Shown piece after piece: positions 12,183 to 22,862 of a stretch of 64,000 nt of DNA (position 1 is the first letter of the stretch; each line of letters begins with the position of its first letter). The notes under the pieces were generated by a model. The model was not told where the DNA came from and did no database searches. It saw nothing but the letters and a program-made list of their open reading frames with translations. Origin of the DNA: Physcia stellaris (Eukaryota > Ascomycota > Lecanoromycetes > Caliciales > Physciaceae); the NCBI GenBank assembly GCA_018902385.1, contig JABSSW010000069.1, positions 124,001-188,000 on the forward strand, given 5' to 3'. Position numbers and translations under genes: made by a program.

Positions 12183-13586
12183 ATGAACTACCTTTTGGCA
12201 TTCGTCTGCCTCTGGTAAGTATTCCCTTCCAATGGTCGAGAGTACATTGCTGACAATATGTTTGGTAGGCTCTGGCGATACACCCGCCTCGTCATCAACG
12301 TCATCTCCTCTTGGACATTTAAGCCCATAGCTTTGTCCAGCTCACCGTCCTACACGACCAAAGACGTAACGGTCGTTATTCCTACCCTTGGCACCAGCGA
12401 TGACTTCCGCCGCTGCCTCCTCTCTGTCGTTGCTTGTTTACCCAACAACATCATTGTCGTAACGCCTACCCCCCGTATGCAGCACGTTCGCAAGATCTGC
12501 GAAGAGCTAAATGTCTCTTCCAGAGTCCGGATCTTAGGCGCTAAGAAAGCCAATAAGCGTCTTCAAATGATCCAGGGCCTCAAAGAAGTGCGGACACCGA
12601 TCACTGTCTTCGCTGACGACGACGTCTTCTGGCCTACAACTTTCCTTGTCTACCTCTTAGCAGCCTTCGAGGATCCGAAAATTGGAGCAGCAGGTACCTT
12701 CACGAAACCAGAACGTCCTTCAAACCCCAATCTGTGGAATTTCTTAGGTGCCTGTTATTTGGAACGCTGGAACTTCGACATCGCGGCAACCTCACATGTC
12801 GACGGAGGTATCTCCTGCCTGTCCGGTCGTACTGCCGCTATACGTACTAGCATCATCCAGAATCAGAAGTTCATCGATGACTTCAATGGCGAGAAGTGGC
12901 TTGGCCGCATCAACTTGCTTGCGGCCGATGACGACAACTTCATCACCCGCTTCTTAGTCAACCATGGCTGGAACATCGCCATTCAAGGAGCGCCAGAAGC
13001 GGCATTGACTACAACCCTGGAGAGCGACTCAAAATTCATCGGTCAATGCGTCCGCTGGTACCGAACGACCTGGAGGAGCAACTTTACGTCGTTGTTCATC
13101 GACAGAGTCATCTGGAGGGAGCAACCATGGTCCTCTTACGCTCTTCACCTGTCAAGCTTCAATCCTCCGGCTTTCATGATGGATAGCACCTTGGCATACC
13201 TCCTTTATCGTGCTCTCGAAACTTCCCAGCCGGACTGCCACGGTCTTTCGTCATCAACGGGCCTCATCATCTTCGGAGTCTGGCTTCTCTTTACCAAGAC
13301 GGTGAAGCTTTGGCCTTACTTCTGCGAGTATCCACGCGATTTGACAATGCTCCCCGCGCAGATCATCTTCGGCTACCTTCACGGCCTGATCAAGCTTTAC
13401 ACCTTGTTCACCCTCCACCGAACTACATGGGGCGGCGGAAAGGCATCGTTGGTGGCCAACTACACCAAAACCACCGGCGCAGCGTTCCTCTCCTCCGGCT
13501 ACAAAGCCCTGGAGAGTACGGGACTGAAACGTGTCGGAAGTTCGGCATCCGACCTCCATCGCCTTGGCGAGAAGAGTGACGTCTAA
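12183..13586 (+). CDS. Type 2 glycosyltransferase, membrane polysaccharide synthase
   Basis: This is a processive GT2-family membrane glycosyltransferase of 449 residues. Exon 1 (12,183-12,214) encodes a short hydrophobic start. A 54-nt intron (12,215-12,268; GTAAGT, CTGAC, GGTAG) joins it in frame to the main exon. The GT-A domain shows the substrate-binding aspartates in FADDD (about residues 125-129), a second acidic cluster AADDD (about 229-233), and QCVRW (about 270-274), which corresponds to the Q-x-x-R-W motif of chitin and hyaluronan synthases. Hydrophobic segments at both ends anchor it in the membrane. Related GT2 proteins are known to be needed for hyphal growth on solid surfaces in plant-pathogenic fungi. 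That this is the same orthologue is inference. The product polymer is unknown. Confidence 0.88.
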
Positions 13587-14267
13587 GCTCGGACAGCAGC
13601 AGTGATCGGAGAGCAGAGTCCAAGTGCTGGATGAGTCTCTTGAATTGAGGAGAATGGTTAATGACTTCGGTTTAAATTGATGAAAGGTGGCTTGACAGAT
13701 TGTGCAAGAGACACAGAGTGGGAGTCGGAAAAGCCTGCACTTGCGGGCAAGTGTACATTATTGTTTAGCTGGCGCATCAGCCATAGCTTTAATAGGCAGC
13801 TGTAGAAACTCTGCAAACCGTGCTATCCCATGGTTTGATCAAAGTGTCTTTGGGCATTATTACCGCTCGCCTGATCTGAGTCATCTGTGTTGGGAGAAGT
13901 ATGATATGAGTGATCGTAACATGTCGTCTGATTTAAGTATTGGGACGGGTCTCTACACTACCTTAGGTGCGCAAGACGAAGATCTTTCTCTAGTGGATCC
14001 TCCTGTTTTCGTTGGTTCGCAGGGGCGGACGAACGGCACAGCAGAAATCATAGCTGACTTTTCTAGCGCCGCCTCTGTTATGAATTTGCATCTGTAAGGT
14101 AGCTAGCTTCAACTAGGCCTTTATGCAGGGGGATCTGCAAGCTTGGAATCTGACAAAGGGTTCGCTTCGACAAGAAATCTTACCTTGAATCATAGAGAAG
14201 CCCGCAAATATACCTCGAAAACTCCACAGCTGTCACCAAGGCTCTTCGCCGATAGGACATCCCTCCC
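13587..14267. other. Convergent intergenic region
   Basis: This separates the 3' ends of the GT2 gene and PRP4. An open frame of 131 codons at 13,702-14,097 has no recognisable motif. I see no supported gene. Confidence 0.45.
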
Positions 14268-16035
14268 TCACACCCCACCCCCATCATCCATCCCCCACAA
14301 CTTCACCGTGCGATCATGCCCGCAACTCGCAATCCACTTCCCATCCCTACTGACATCGCACCCGAGCACATTCCCAGAATGCCCACTCAGACTCTTCACC
14401 TTAGCCCAATCATCCGCGCTGAACACATTGACCTCCTTATCGAACCCGCTGCTCACGAAGAACGTGCCCGCTTTCTTGGGCTTCATCTGATCCGGCCTTG
14501 CCCCACCCAACTCTTGCTCTTGCTGACTCCCATCCACGGGGCCATCCACGCCCTTGAACCAGCGCAGGTCGCTGACCACGGAGCGATGCGCCCCGAAGCT
14601 ATTGACGCACTTCACAGACCGCACGTCCCAGCACTTGACCCACCCGTCCGCGCTGCCAGACAGCACGCGATGCCCATCCGTGCCCCAGTCCAGCGCGTGG
14701 ATGGCGCGGATATGGCCATCGAGGATCATCACCGTGCGCCCGGTGCGGAGGTCCCAGATGCGGCCGATGCTGTCCAGCCCCGCGGACGCGAGCAGCGAGC
14801 CATCGGTGTTGAAGGCCAGCGCGTACACTTCGCGGCTGTGCCCTTCTTGCAGCAGGAGCTCGGTTGTGGTGGCTACGTCCCAGAGACGCCATGTTGTGTC
14901 GCTGGACGCGGAGGCGAGGTAGGATCCTGATGGGTGGAATTCGATGCGCGCGACGCGGTCGGTGTGTCCGCTGAGGGTGGAGAGGGGGGTGTCGGAGTCG
15001 AGGGACCAGAGGTGGATTTTGCCTTCGCCGCCGCTGGTGGCGAGGTTTACGGAGCTGGGGGACACGGTCGATGTTGGGAGCGTGGAGGTCGGGTACCAGG
15101 ATATGCCGCCTACGCGGTCGGTGTGCCCGCGCAGCGTGGATTTGGTGTCCAGGTTGGGTACGTCGAGGAGTTTAACGCCGCCGCCCCAGTTGCCTGCTGC
15201 GATGAGTTGGCCGTTGGGCGAGAAGCGGACGAGGCTTATGGGTCGTTCGCCGGCAATCTGGGTTCCAAAGAGGTCGAAGTTTTGAAGGCGGTCTTTGAGG
15301 GCTTTGCGGTGCTTGATGTGCGTGCGGAGCGGGATGGCGGATTCGAGTTTCTGGGATTGGATGCGCGCTTTTGCGCGGGGAGGGAGTACCGCGCGATCGC
15401 TTTGCGGGCGGAGAGCAGCTCTGCGAGGCCTTCGGTGTAGAATTCTTCCTCTTGCTCGCCTTGTGCTGTGTCTGGGACTTCCCCCATTTGCACGTCGCCG
15501 TCGGATCCTTCTTCGAGCTCGGCTTGTACTGTAAGGAGTTCTCGTAATCTGTCTCTTCGATCGCCGGGACCTTCTCCAAATAATGTGATCGGTTCGCCCA
15601 TCTCGCGCAGACGGGCTCGTACCCTGCCATCGTCTGTAGGAACTGCTATGGCTGCAGCGCGTCGTTTTCTTTGAAATTGGTTGAGGATGGCAGAGGCTTT
15701 CTCGGGAGCTATACCCGCTGTAGATGAAGGGAGATCGTAGTCACGGTCGATGGCTAAGAAACTATTGTAAGAAACGCATGCAAGGTTCTGTTGGCAAAGG
15801 AAACCCACGTATGTTCGCCAGATCCACCCCCATCTCCGTGTCCTATTTCCTCAAGCCATCCCATCAGCCGGCGTCCTTCAGACGAATCCCGATACCATGT
15901 ATCCCAGGCTGAGGAGACGCGCCCTTCTGAAGTCGTGGTATGAACATTGCTGCAAAGAGCCTTTGGGGGAGGGAATATGCATTGGCTTACCTCAGGCTCT
16001 TCCTCCACGTACGCTTGCCTTGAAGGGTGCATCAT
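14268..16035 (-). CDS. PRP4: U4/U6 snRNP factor PRP4, one frame break
   Basis: This is the WD40 component of the U4/U6 snRNP, needed for pre-mRNA splicing in the nucleus. Exon 1 is 16,035-15,991 (15 codons). A 34-nt micro-exon, 15,842-15,809, follows. Exon 3 runs from 15,753 to the stop at 14,268. Both introns have GT...AG and the joins are in frame. The N-terminal half carries the splicing-factor motif region with [18 protein letters not shown], diagnostic for Prp4. The C-terminal half holds seven WD40-type blades ending in VKLWGMD. The frame breaks once at the CCCC run of the coding strand (15,377-15,380). One extra C restores the expected sequence and gives 521 residues. Because the gene is essential and normally single copy, a sequence or assembly error is likelier than inactivation. 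Confidence 0.88.
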
Positions 16036-16353
16036 TTTGGCGGCTGGAGAGTATGACTCGAGAGATCTTCAACAGCACTGCAAAGCTGCTTGTGGTTGGA
16101 CGTCTTCTCGACGGAAATTGAAAGAGGTTCGAATTGAATGTGCGTGGAGCGCAAGGCAAACGTTAAGGCGAGCTGCTAAAGATGGCTTGGCATCATTGAG
16201 CCGAGGCAGGCTTCTCTGCCAATCTCTTGGGGCGAGGTGTTAGCTTACGGGATTTTTGAATTCGTCATTCCTTCTCCTGCTGACAGACATGATCCGTCTC
16301 TGAGTATGGATCCTCGGCGTCTAAGTATCCAATAATACGAGTGGACGCGAGGG

Positions 16354-17625
16354 ATGATGCTCCCATTGAAATCGATCAGTCTACTCGGATTTACGCCCAT
16401 ACTCCAGACTGCAGCTTGCCGCTTCGCACCACTTTTCTCGCAGCAGGAACTGCGACCTCAGTGCTTCACTAGAGCTTCCACTAGTCCTTGTAATGACATC
16501 CGGTCTACGACCCGAGTCTTGAATCCACCTACCTCGTCTCGAGCATATTCTACAACATCATCTCAAGCGGCTCCTCAGCAGAGTATAGCCTACCGTGTTG
16601 GAGCTTCCTTTTCTGCGAAAGGGCGTCGTTTCGACCCTAGACGGGATCACTACACTTACGACCCGGACAGTCGCGCGTCTACAAAATATAGTACTGGACG
16701 ACCCACAAGTGGTCAAGATGCATTTTTCATCAGTAGGGTAGGCAATGGAACGAACTTGGCGTTTGGGGTGGCCGATGGTGTGGGTGGATGGTCAGACTCG
16801 GGCATCGATTCCGCACACTTCTCCCACGGCCTGTGTGACCATATGGTCGAAGCAGCCGAGAATACCGATAAGACGGCAGAAGAAACCCTAGGCGCTGAAA
16901 AGCTGCTGAAAATTGGATATGACGGAGTTGTTGCCGATGAGGCCATCGCTGGCGGAGGAAGCACGGCTTGCGTGGCTGTTGGTAAAGGAAACGGGAGCTT
17001 CCAAGTGGCAAAGTAAGTGATGGGTAGCAAATGAGTAGATTGCCTAGCTAACTGGTTTGAAAGCCTTGGAGATTCCGGCTTTGTCCAACTTCGCCTCAAC
17101 GCCGTCCATTACTACTCTAATCCTCAAACTCATGCATTCAATACCCCATACCAGCTTTCCATAATACCTCCAAAAATTCTAGCCAGATCCAAACTATTCG
17201 GCGGACAGCCATTAAGCGACTACCCACGCGATGCCAGTGTCACAGACCATCAAGTCCGGCATGGTGATGTTTTAGTTTTCGCAACGGATGGAGTCTGGGA
17301 TAATCTCAGCTCCGTTGACCTCCTACGAATAGTCAGCAGACACATGACATCGTTCCAGGCATGGCAGGTAGGCGAAAAAGGATTAGAGGTATCAGATCAC
17401 ATCCGAGATTTGACGAGCGAAGGTGGTATACCCAAGGAGCATGAGAATACCCTGCAAACGCTGCTAGCAGTAACGATCACAGGTGAAGCGAAGATGGCCA
17501 GCCTAAACACTAAGCGGGATGGACCTTTTGCAAGGGAGGTCAAAAGATTTTATCCTGGCGAGGACTATCATGGGGGCAAAGTCGACGATATATGCACTGT
17601 GGTTGCTATCGTTGTTGAGAGGTGA
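16354..17625 (+). CDS. PTC7: Mitochondrial PP2C-type protein phosphatase
   Basis: This is a metal-dependent serine/threonine phosphatase of 406 residues in two exons (16,354-17,012 and 17,064-17,625). They are joined across a 51-nt intron with GTAAGT donor and GCTAAC branch. The first 70 residues are rich in Arg, Ser and Thr and nearly free of acidic residues, as in a mitochondrial presequence. The catalytic core has QDAFF (about 121-125), the metal-binding GVADGVGGW (about 138-146), GGSTACV, LGDSG across the splice junction, FATDGVWDN, and the C-terminal DDICTVV. This arrangement matches the Ptc7/PPTC7 branch, which in yeast acts on coenzyme Q biosynthesis proteins in mitochondria. The orthologue call is good; regulation is not visible. 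Confidence 0.88.
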
Positions 17626-18027
17626 ATTGGACTGATAGGATTAGCCTGAATTAAGATGAACAATGAAAGGCTCAAGAGGCCCTTCAAGAAAGAACGCAGG
17701 CAACCAAGAATGATCGGGACACCATAACAGCCGTCCTGGAGCTGGTTGAAGATCAGCCAAAAGAATCCGTGACGTCTGGATTCCTGCTGTGCCTAAGCGG
17801 TTATCACGAGTCGTTTGGTACGCTGTGTGCCTGAGAAGAGTGAAAACGGCTAGCAAAGGCTTTCAAGCATATGCCGAGGACTTAAAGAAGGCATTTCCGG
17901 GAAAGAGCCAAGAAGGAGGGAGAAGCGGCTGTCTGCTACAGTAACATGAAGGGAGGAAACTCCAACTGCAGCCTTCGTATATTTTTTGAGAGGCTTTGTA
18001 CATCATCAGTGTACTCAGGTTTGGACG

Positions 18028-18792
18028 TCAGTCGTCCTCATCAGAGCCTTTGCCCTGGCTACACGTCGGTAAGTGTGTATCGATCGTGGACCTCATCGGG
18101 AAACTATGGTCTCGCAGATGGCGAATCATAAACTCGTTCCTTCCATTTTCTAGGCGTTGTGCTTGCCTCTGCGAGAACGAGGAGGCAAGCTCCGCCCAGG
18201 GGGTCTCGCTTTCTTCGCTAGCTGTCGCAGAGATGGTTGTAATGCTGAGATAGCTCTCTGGAAACACATCTATTCCTCCTAGCGGCACAACGATATCAGG
18301 GTACTCCAAGAATATCGCACTGAGTAACTGCCGAAAAATCCTGCCATTCCCGGTCAGAAATCAATGTACCATCACAAAATCGTGGCAATAATATGCCGAA
18401 AGAAAGAAAAAGTCGACTTCCTGAGCACTCCTGCTCTCTTAAAATCGGTGATTTGGAAAAGACGAGGATGTCTCACACTACGATGTCTACTAGAACCTAC
18501 TTGAACTTACACACACAGTTCTCATAAATGGCAAGCATGACCAAGAAACATCCACGACATCACCCCCAGTTGCTACCAACGTGTACGGGCCTTTCATGGT
18601 AAATGACAAGTATGCTAGCTGGCTGAAGTGGTACATCAAGCCTTCAATGCGCACGATTTCTTCTCCTAATTCGTGCAGACATTGTGTTTCAGGATCCAAA
18701 CAGTCGTTCTCCATATGTGCGATATCTCCACTGATCTTCTTGTTCGCCAGCCTTCTCTCTTCCCTTCCGCTCCCCTCTGTAATATACCGCAT
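18028..18792 (-). CDS. Probable multi-exon protein of unknown function
   Basis: Two protein-like open stretches lie in the same orientation. The first, 18,792 down to about 18,514, starts at an ATG, encodes about 93 residues (including TLVATGGDVVDVSW) and ends at a GTAAGT donor. The second ends at 18,028 after the acidic tail GSDEDD and can be read back to about 18,340 through an acceptor in GGCAG. Another acceptor near 18,425 would instead give a short tail ending at a stop near 18,365. Exon joining is therefore ambiguous. No family is recognised. Codon variety and the splice signals argue for a real gene; the exact model needs transcript data. Confidence 0.4.
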
Positions 18793-19191
18793 AGAGAACT
18801 CGTAATCGTCAATCTTCTAGAATCACCGTAGGAGGTAGTGCAAAGCGCAAGGGATATTGCTTTCTGGAAAGGTACTGCAATCTACGCTCTACAAAAAGCG
18901 ATCCCATCCTTCGAATCAAATGAACAAGCACCAAGCTCCTGAAGGGCACACAATATCAAGTCAGAGATCAAATTTCGGTCATCTGCCAGATGGTCTGTGT
19001 TCCGGAAGCACAATGAAAGCATCGACCGCCGCACGTGGAGTATTTCCACGCGGGACATGCATGATGCATATGCGCCAAGAAAGACTCGTGCGGGCAATTG
19101 AGTGGTCGGAAACATGATCTCTCGTGCTCTGCAGACGTCAGGATTGGAAGGGTTGATTCTCATGTGCAGATGATAGAGAACTAATGATGAA

Positions 19192-19350
19192 ATGGCAGGC
19201 AAAGCAGGTTGGAGAGTGCCGGGAATCAAAATAGCGGAGGACGGGATGGATGTTATCATCGGACTAGACGGAGATATGTGCGACTTGAAGAACCTTCTCG
19301 ATGGTGTGCAGCCTACTTCGCAACCCACGTTGCGGATGGAGAAGTTGTAG
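19192..19350 (+). CDS. Possible 52-codon small protein or terminal exon
   Basis: An ATG-started frame of 52 codons has an ordered, protein-like composition: VPGIKIAEDG, then VIIGLDGDMCDLKNLLDG, then a Thr/Pro/Gln-rich end. It lies antisense to a longer but low-quality frame on the other strand. A CTAAT...GGCAG sequence just inside its start could also be a splice acceptor, so this may be the last exon of a longer plus-strand gene. Function unknown. Confidence 0.28.
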   Translation: MAGKAGWRVPGIKIAEDGMDVIIGLDGDMCDLKNLLDGVQPTSQPTLRMEKL

Positions 19351-19440
19351 GAAAGATCTGGTACCCCAACTGCGTCTTGATTAGACGCTCTTCTGCTTCT
19401 GAATATTTATTTGCACTTCAGAAAAGAAATTGGCTTGTCA

Positions 19441-19956
19441 TCATTCTTCAGGATAACTGCGTAGTCTAAGCCCAGCATAAATCCCCAAGGTCCTGTCATG
19501 ATTCCAATAAGCCCTATCAAACGTCCCAAGATACCCACGATTAGTCCACAAAACCATCTGATGCGCAAAGCCCACGACGAAGTCCCAAGGCACGACTTTC
19601 TCCAAGGTATCCGCCACAAACGACAGTGTAAACGGTCCCAGCTGGTAGAAGATGTTGCTCTGCTCTGCCACCCCGATCGAGTGGTCGTATATGGCTTTTG
19701 CCAGAACTTGGAGATAGAACTCGGCGACGGCACGTGCGGCCAAATGGCTTGGTGTTATGGCTGTGAGGGTTTGGCTGTGTCGGAGGGTTAGACCATCGTA
19801 TTCGATGAATGATGCGCCCTCTGGAAGTGTGCGCGGTGTCACCATGTTTGGATTTTGTTGGAGGGATCGGAGCGGGCGACATGAAGTACTGGAGAGTATC
19901 GAGGCAAAACAAAGGACAAACAGTATTTGGGAGGGAAAGGACAGTAGACGAGACAT
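19441..19956 (-). CDS. Secreted or lumenal protein of unknown function
   Basis: This is a single-exon 171-residue protein with an ATG at 19,956. Residues 1-26 form a signal peptide: basic start, hydrophobic core ILFVLCFASIL, small residues before the putative cleavage at TSC. The mature part is aromatic and hydrophobic, with motifs such as VVPWDFVVGFAHQMVLW and YWNHDRTLGIYAGL, and nearly cysteine-free, so it does not look like a disulphide-rich effector. I do not recognise the family. The gene runs opposite to the 20,710 gene; their starts are about 750 bases apart. Confidence 0.6.
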   Translation of the reverse strand: MSRLLSFPSQILFVLCFASILSSTSCRPLRSLQQNPNMVTPRTLPEGASFIEYDGLTLRHSQTLTAITPSHLAARAVAEFYLQVLAKAIYDHSIGVAEQSNIFYQLGPFTLSFVADTLEKVVPWDFVVGFAHQMVLWTNRGYLGTFDRAYWNHDRTLGIYAGLRLRSYPEE

Positions 19957-20709
19957 CTTCGTAGCTAGCCACGTGGGGATTTACCCACTGAAAGAGAGAT
20001 GAATTACTGGAAAGGAATTGGACTGCTGAAAGAAGAGAAAGGAAAACATAATCGCAGTCTTTTAACCGAGGGCTAGTACCCTCCTACGCTAAACTTAGAA
20101 TTTCTCAGACGAAGAAAGGCACCCGCGACTGGTTGATCGAACGGGAAGCACTGTCTATCCGATATTGTCGAGCCGAGGAAGTGAGAGTTCCTAACATACT
20201 AGATTAATGTATGAGACCCTGGAAGATTGAGCGGCCAAGAAAACGGTATTTAATATTGCTTCGTATGAAATCCCCGACCCAAGTGTAGCGGTGGACAAGT
20301 TGTTGAGCCTAACCATGTAGGCTTCCGAGCTACATAGGAATCCTGCAGGTAGAAAATCAAATTGGTGGATGTCACACCAATTCCGCGGGAGGAATAGGAT
20401 TGCCATACGTGGGGATGCTGTTTAACTGATGGTTGGCGGAGTGGCGGATGCTCGGCTGTATTGGGCTAAGGGCCTGGCGACAGGCGACATGCGTCTTTTC
20501 CAATATTAAGTAACAATGAGCAAACGTGCTAGTATACCGAAGCTCATTCTAACATTTTCGCCTTACATTCAGCGGAGATGGATTTTTGTTTTCTCGGGAG
20601 AGCCTTCATAACTGTGCTCGCTGTAGCTGATCTTCTGAGCCTGAAATATTGTGCTTCACTTACAGGATTTCGTTTATCCTAAATCGTTCGCCTTTTCATC
20701 TCCCTTCAA
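19957..20709. other. Divergent intergenic region
   Basis: This lies between the starts of the secreted-protein gene (minus strand) and the small gene at 20,710 (plus strand). A short minus-strand frame at 20,191-20,406 has no supporting features. Nothing else is recognised. Confidence 0.45.
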
Positions 20710-21160
20710 ATGGTTCAAAAGTATTCCGCAAGCTCTATCTTTGATATCTTCAGCAGTCATCCCGCAAACTTGGCTGTTACCGAACAGACAAACATACATC
20801 TGCAACCGCCGGGACAGGTTCATGTATCCGCAACACTTAGACGCTACGAGTGTAAGTTAAAAAATTGTACCCTCTACAAAGTGATGCGTTGATCTAGACA
20901 CTCGCGTCAAAGAGGAGCTGGTGTTTGTTGGACAACATCATAGACGACAAAGACGTTTCTCTCAGTCTTCTGTTAATTCTGTCCGAAGATGGTGGCGTTC
21001 TGTCTTCGAGACTCTTGAGGACCTTTTCACCAATCTTGAAACACTGACCGTATATGACTCGTATGAACGAGATATCAGACATATTGCATGGAGCAATTGC
21101 CCCCGTCAAGAACAAGATTCAAATTCAGATACCCAAAATGCTTGCTTTTACTGTTGCTAG
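20710..21160 (+). CDS. Small two-exon protein ending in Cys-Cys
   Basis: Exon 1 is 20,710-20,851. A 46-nt intron (20,852-20,897; GTAAGT...ATCTAG) joins it in frame to exon 2, 20,898-21,160, giving 134 residues. No signal peptide is present. The middle is rich in Arg and Gln (GQHHRRQRRFSQ), followed by an amphipathic, leucine-rich stretch (WRSVFETLEDLFTNLETL). The last six residues are ACFYCC. A terminal Cys-Cys is the type of ending that Rab geranylgeranyltransferase modifies, but there is no GTPase domain, so lipidation is only a possibility. The family is unknown. It is convergent with the next gene; the stops are 15 bases apart. Confidence 0.6.
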
Positions 21161-21175
21161 ACCTGTTCTTGAATA

Positions 21176-21979
21176 TTATGAAGTATCTAGTGACATACCA
21201 GTTGCATTGTAATGCCCTAGTATTTCGATGGACGGTGGCCACGGACGGCCATTAATTGTGTTGTCCATCCGAGAATCTGTAGCCCAGAAGAAGATACCAA
21301 CACTATGATGACGGCCTGCAGGTCACCTTTAGTCACGGAAAAACCCCTAGCTACGCATAAAATACTGTTTGGATTAAAAGGCTGAATTGGAATCATGCTC
21401 CTACCTGCATTATTCCACCCCGCTTGTGGAGGATGCCCATATTTGACACAAGCCTCGTAAACGTACTGTCCTGCTCGGAAGATATTATGGAAGGTGGCCA
21501 CATCTCTCGGATAACGCGTTCGAGCTGGAGGCTGGCCTGGCAAATCATCCGGACCGAAGTGACTGAGCATGACAATAGCGACGGTGCAGCCCTCTGAATC
21601 AGTAAGTTATCTGCTCATCCTCTTGGCGAAGGACCCTGCTGCCATTATAAACAATGGTAGAAGTCTACTGACCGCTATTGTAACGCCTTGGGGTATCCAT
21701 TACCGGCAGTCCGGTTCGGCCTGGCCAGTGGTTGGGTACGAATTCGAATTTCCTCTTGATATGTGGCTCTTCGATAGTGCGGGCTTGCGCGAAAGCCCTA
21801 CGGCACCCTTCTTGGACTCGCTCGGTGAATCTTAGATCCGTCCACGATTGTAGATTTGTGCACTTGTATTCGGGCAGAGCGTTTGGTATAGTGGCGTTGA
21901 GAAATGATGATTTAGGGGCTGTCAAAACCCTGACAGCGAGAAGGCATGATAGGGTTATCAGATATTGATGGGCCTGCAT
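21176..21979 (-). CDS. Three-exon small secreted protein
   Basis: This predicted secreted protein has about 211 residues. Exon 1 (21,979-21,673) encodes a signal peptide (hydrophobic core ITLSCLLAVRVL, then TAP). A 79-nt intron with GTCAGT donor and ACTGATTCAG end leads to exon 2 (21,593-21,405). An 89-nt intron with GTAGGA donor leads to exon 3 (21,315-21,176). Reading through the second intron is also open but yields a low-quality tail. Splicing restores the ordered motif SVGIFFWATDSRMDN, which supports the three-exon model. A GTATGT close to the end leaves a fourth exon possible. The mature region has few cysteines. The function is unknown; it looks like a conserved fungal secreted family rather than a species-specific effector. 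Confidence 0.62.
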
Positions 21980-22862
21980 CAAGTCGATGTCGATTTGATG
22001 TCCCGGGGAAAATAAGGAACATCATCCGAAGAGAGCGAGGATTGGGGACTTCCTCTCTCTGACTCTGTATATTGCTGTGTCTGTAGTGAGACGCTAAGCT
22101 TTTCAAATCGAGAAGGATGAAGAGTTCGCGAACCCCGTGCATTACGGCGAGAAACAATCCTATTTATACCCGGTGCTATGCAATGAAGCAAGGACAAAAG
22201 TGAACCCAGAACAAAGCTTGCGGGTCACTCGGTGCGTGGCTTGCGGAAGAATGACATGAAACAAGGCATTGACCACTCGATCCTCCCGTCGAGCTAAATG
22301 AAGCGTTCGTTGGCGCATAATGACCGACCCTAATTTTGCGTTCCTGACACTGGATGCAACTTTGCAAGCTTGGATGGTTTGTTGTGGGTATAGCTTTTTC
22401 GATCTTGAGGTCAGTCTTTGACGTGAAGACTATCAAACCAAGTTGGTTGCGATGATAATGGGGAAAGCCAGCCGGTCAATCCCGCTCTATTCCTGGGTGT
22501 GCCAAAGACCGGATTGCTGCCTTATTGCTCTGTAGTGATGTATTTTGGCAGGCGCACGCCCTTGAGTCAGGGAAGCGGGCTGCCAGCGTACTTTCCTTCG
22601 AGGGGGGTAGCGTGTTCTGGATCGTTGTAGCTCTAGGGCGTTAATTGGACGATGTCGTACAACCTTTCGAGAATTCTAAGCTGTTGTTTGAAAATTTATT
22701 AACGGAGATTGGTGCTGGACTTCGACAAGGTGCATCAACGTTGCCAACCCAAGAATATAATCGATGAGTTTGAGGTAAGGGGTCCGAGGTGATGGAAGAC
22801 CATGCTGTTGGAGAGAACGATGATAGAAATGAACACGCTATGCAGGAAACCAAATGAAAACG
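21980..22862. other. Intergenic, no gene seen
   Basis: Short open frames on the minus strand (for example 22,176-22,436) have no domain, signal peptide or splice support. I see no repeat or RNA gene. Confidence 0.45.

Noticed and set aside
13254-13623. Minus-strand frames antisense to the GT2 gene end
   Set aside because: They are shadows of the GT2 coding sequence with no motifs.
14316-14930. Long plus-strand open frame (204 codons) antisense to PRP4
   Set aside because: It mirrors the WD40 exon in a GC-rich region and has a skewed composition. PRP4 on the other strand is unmistakable.
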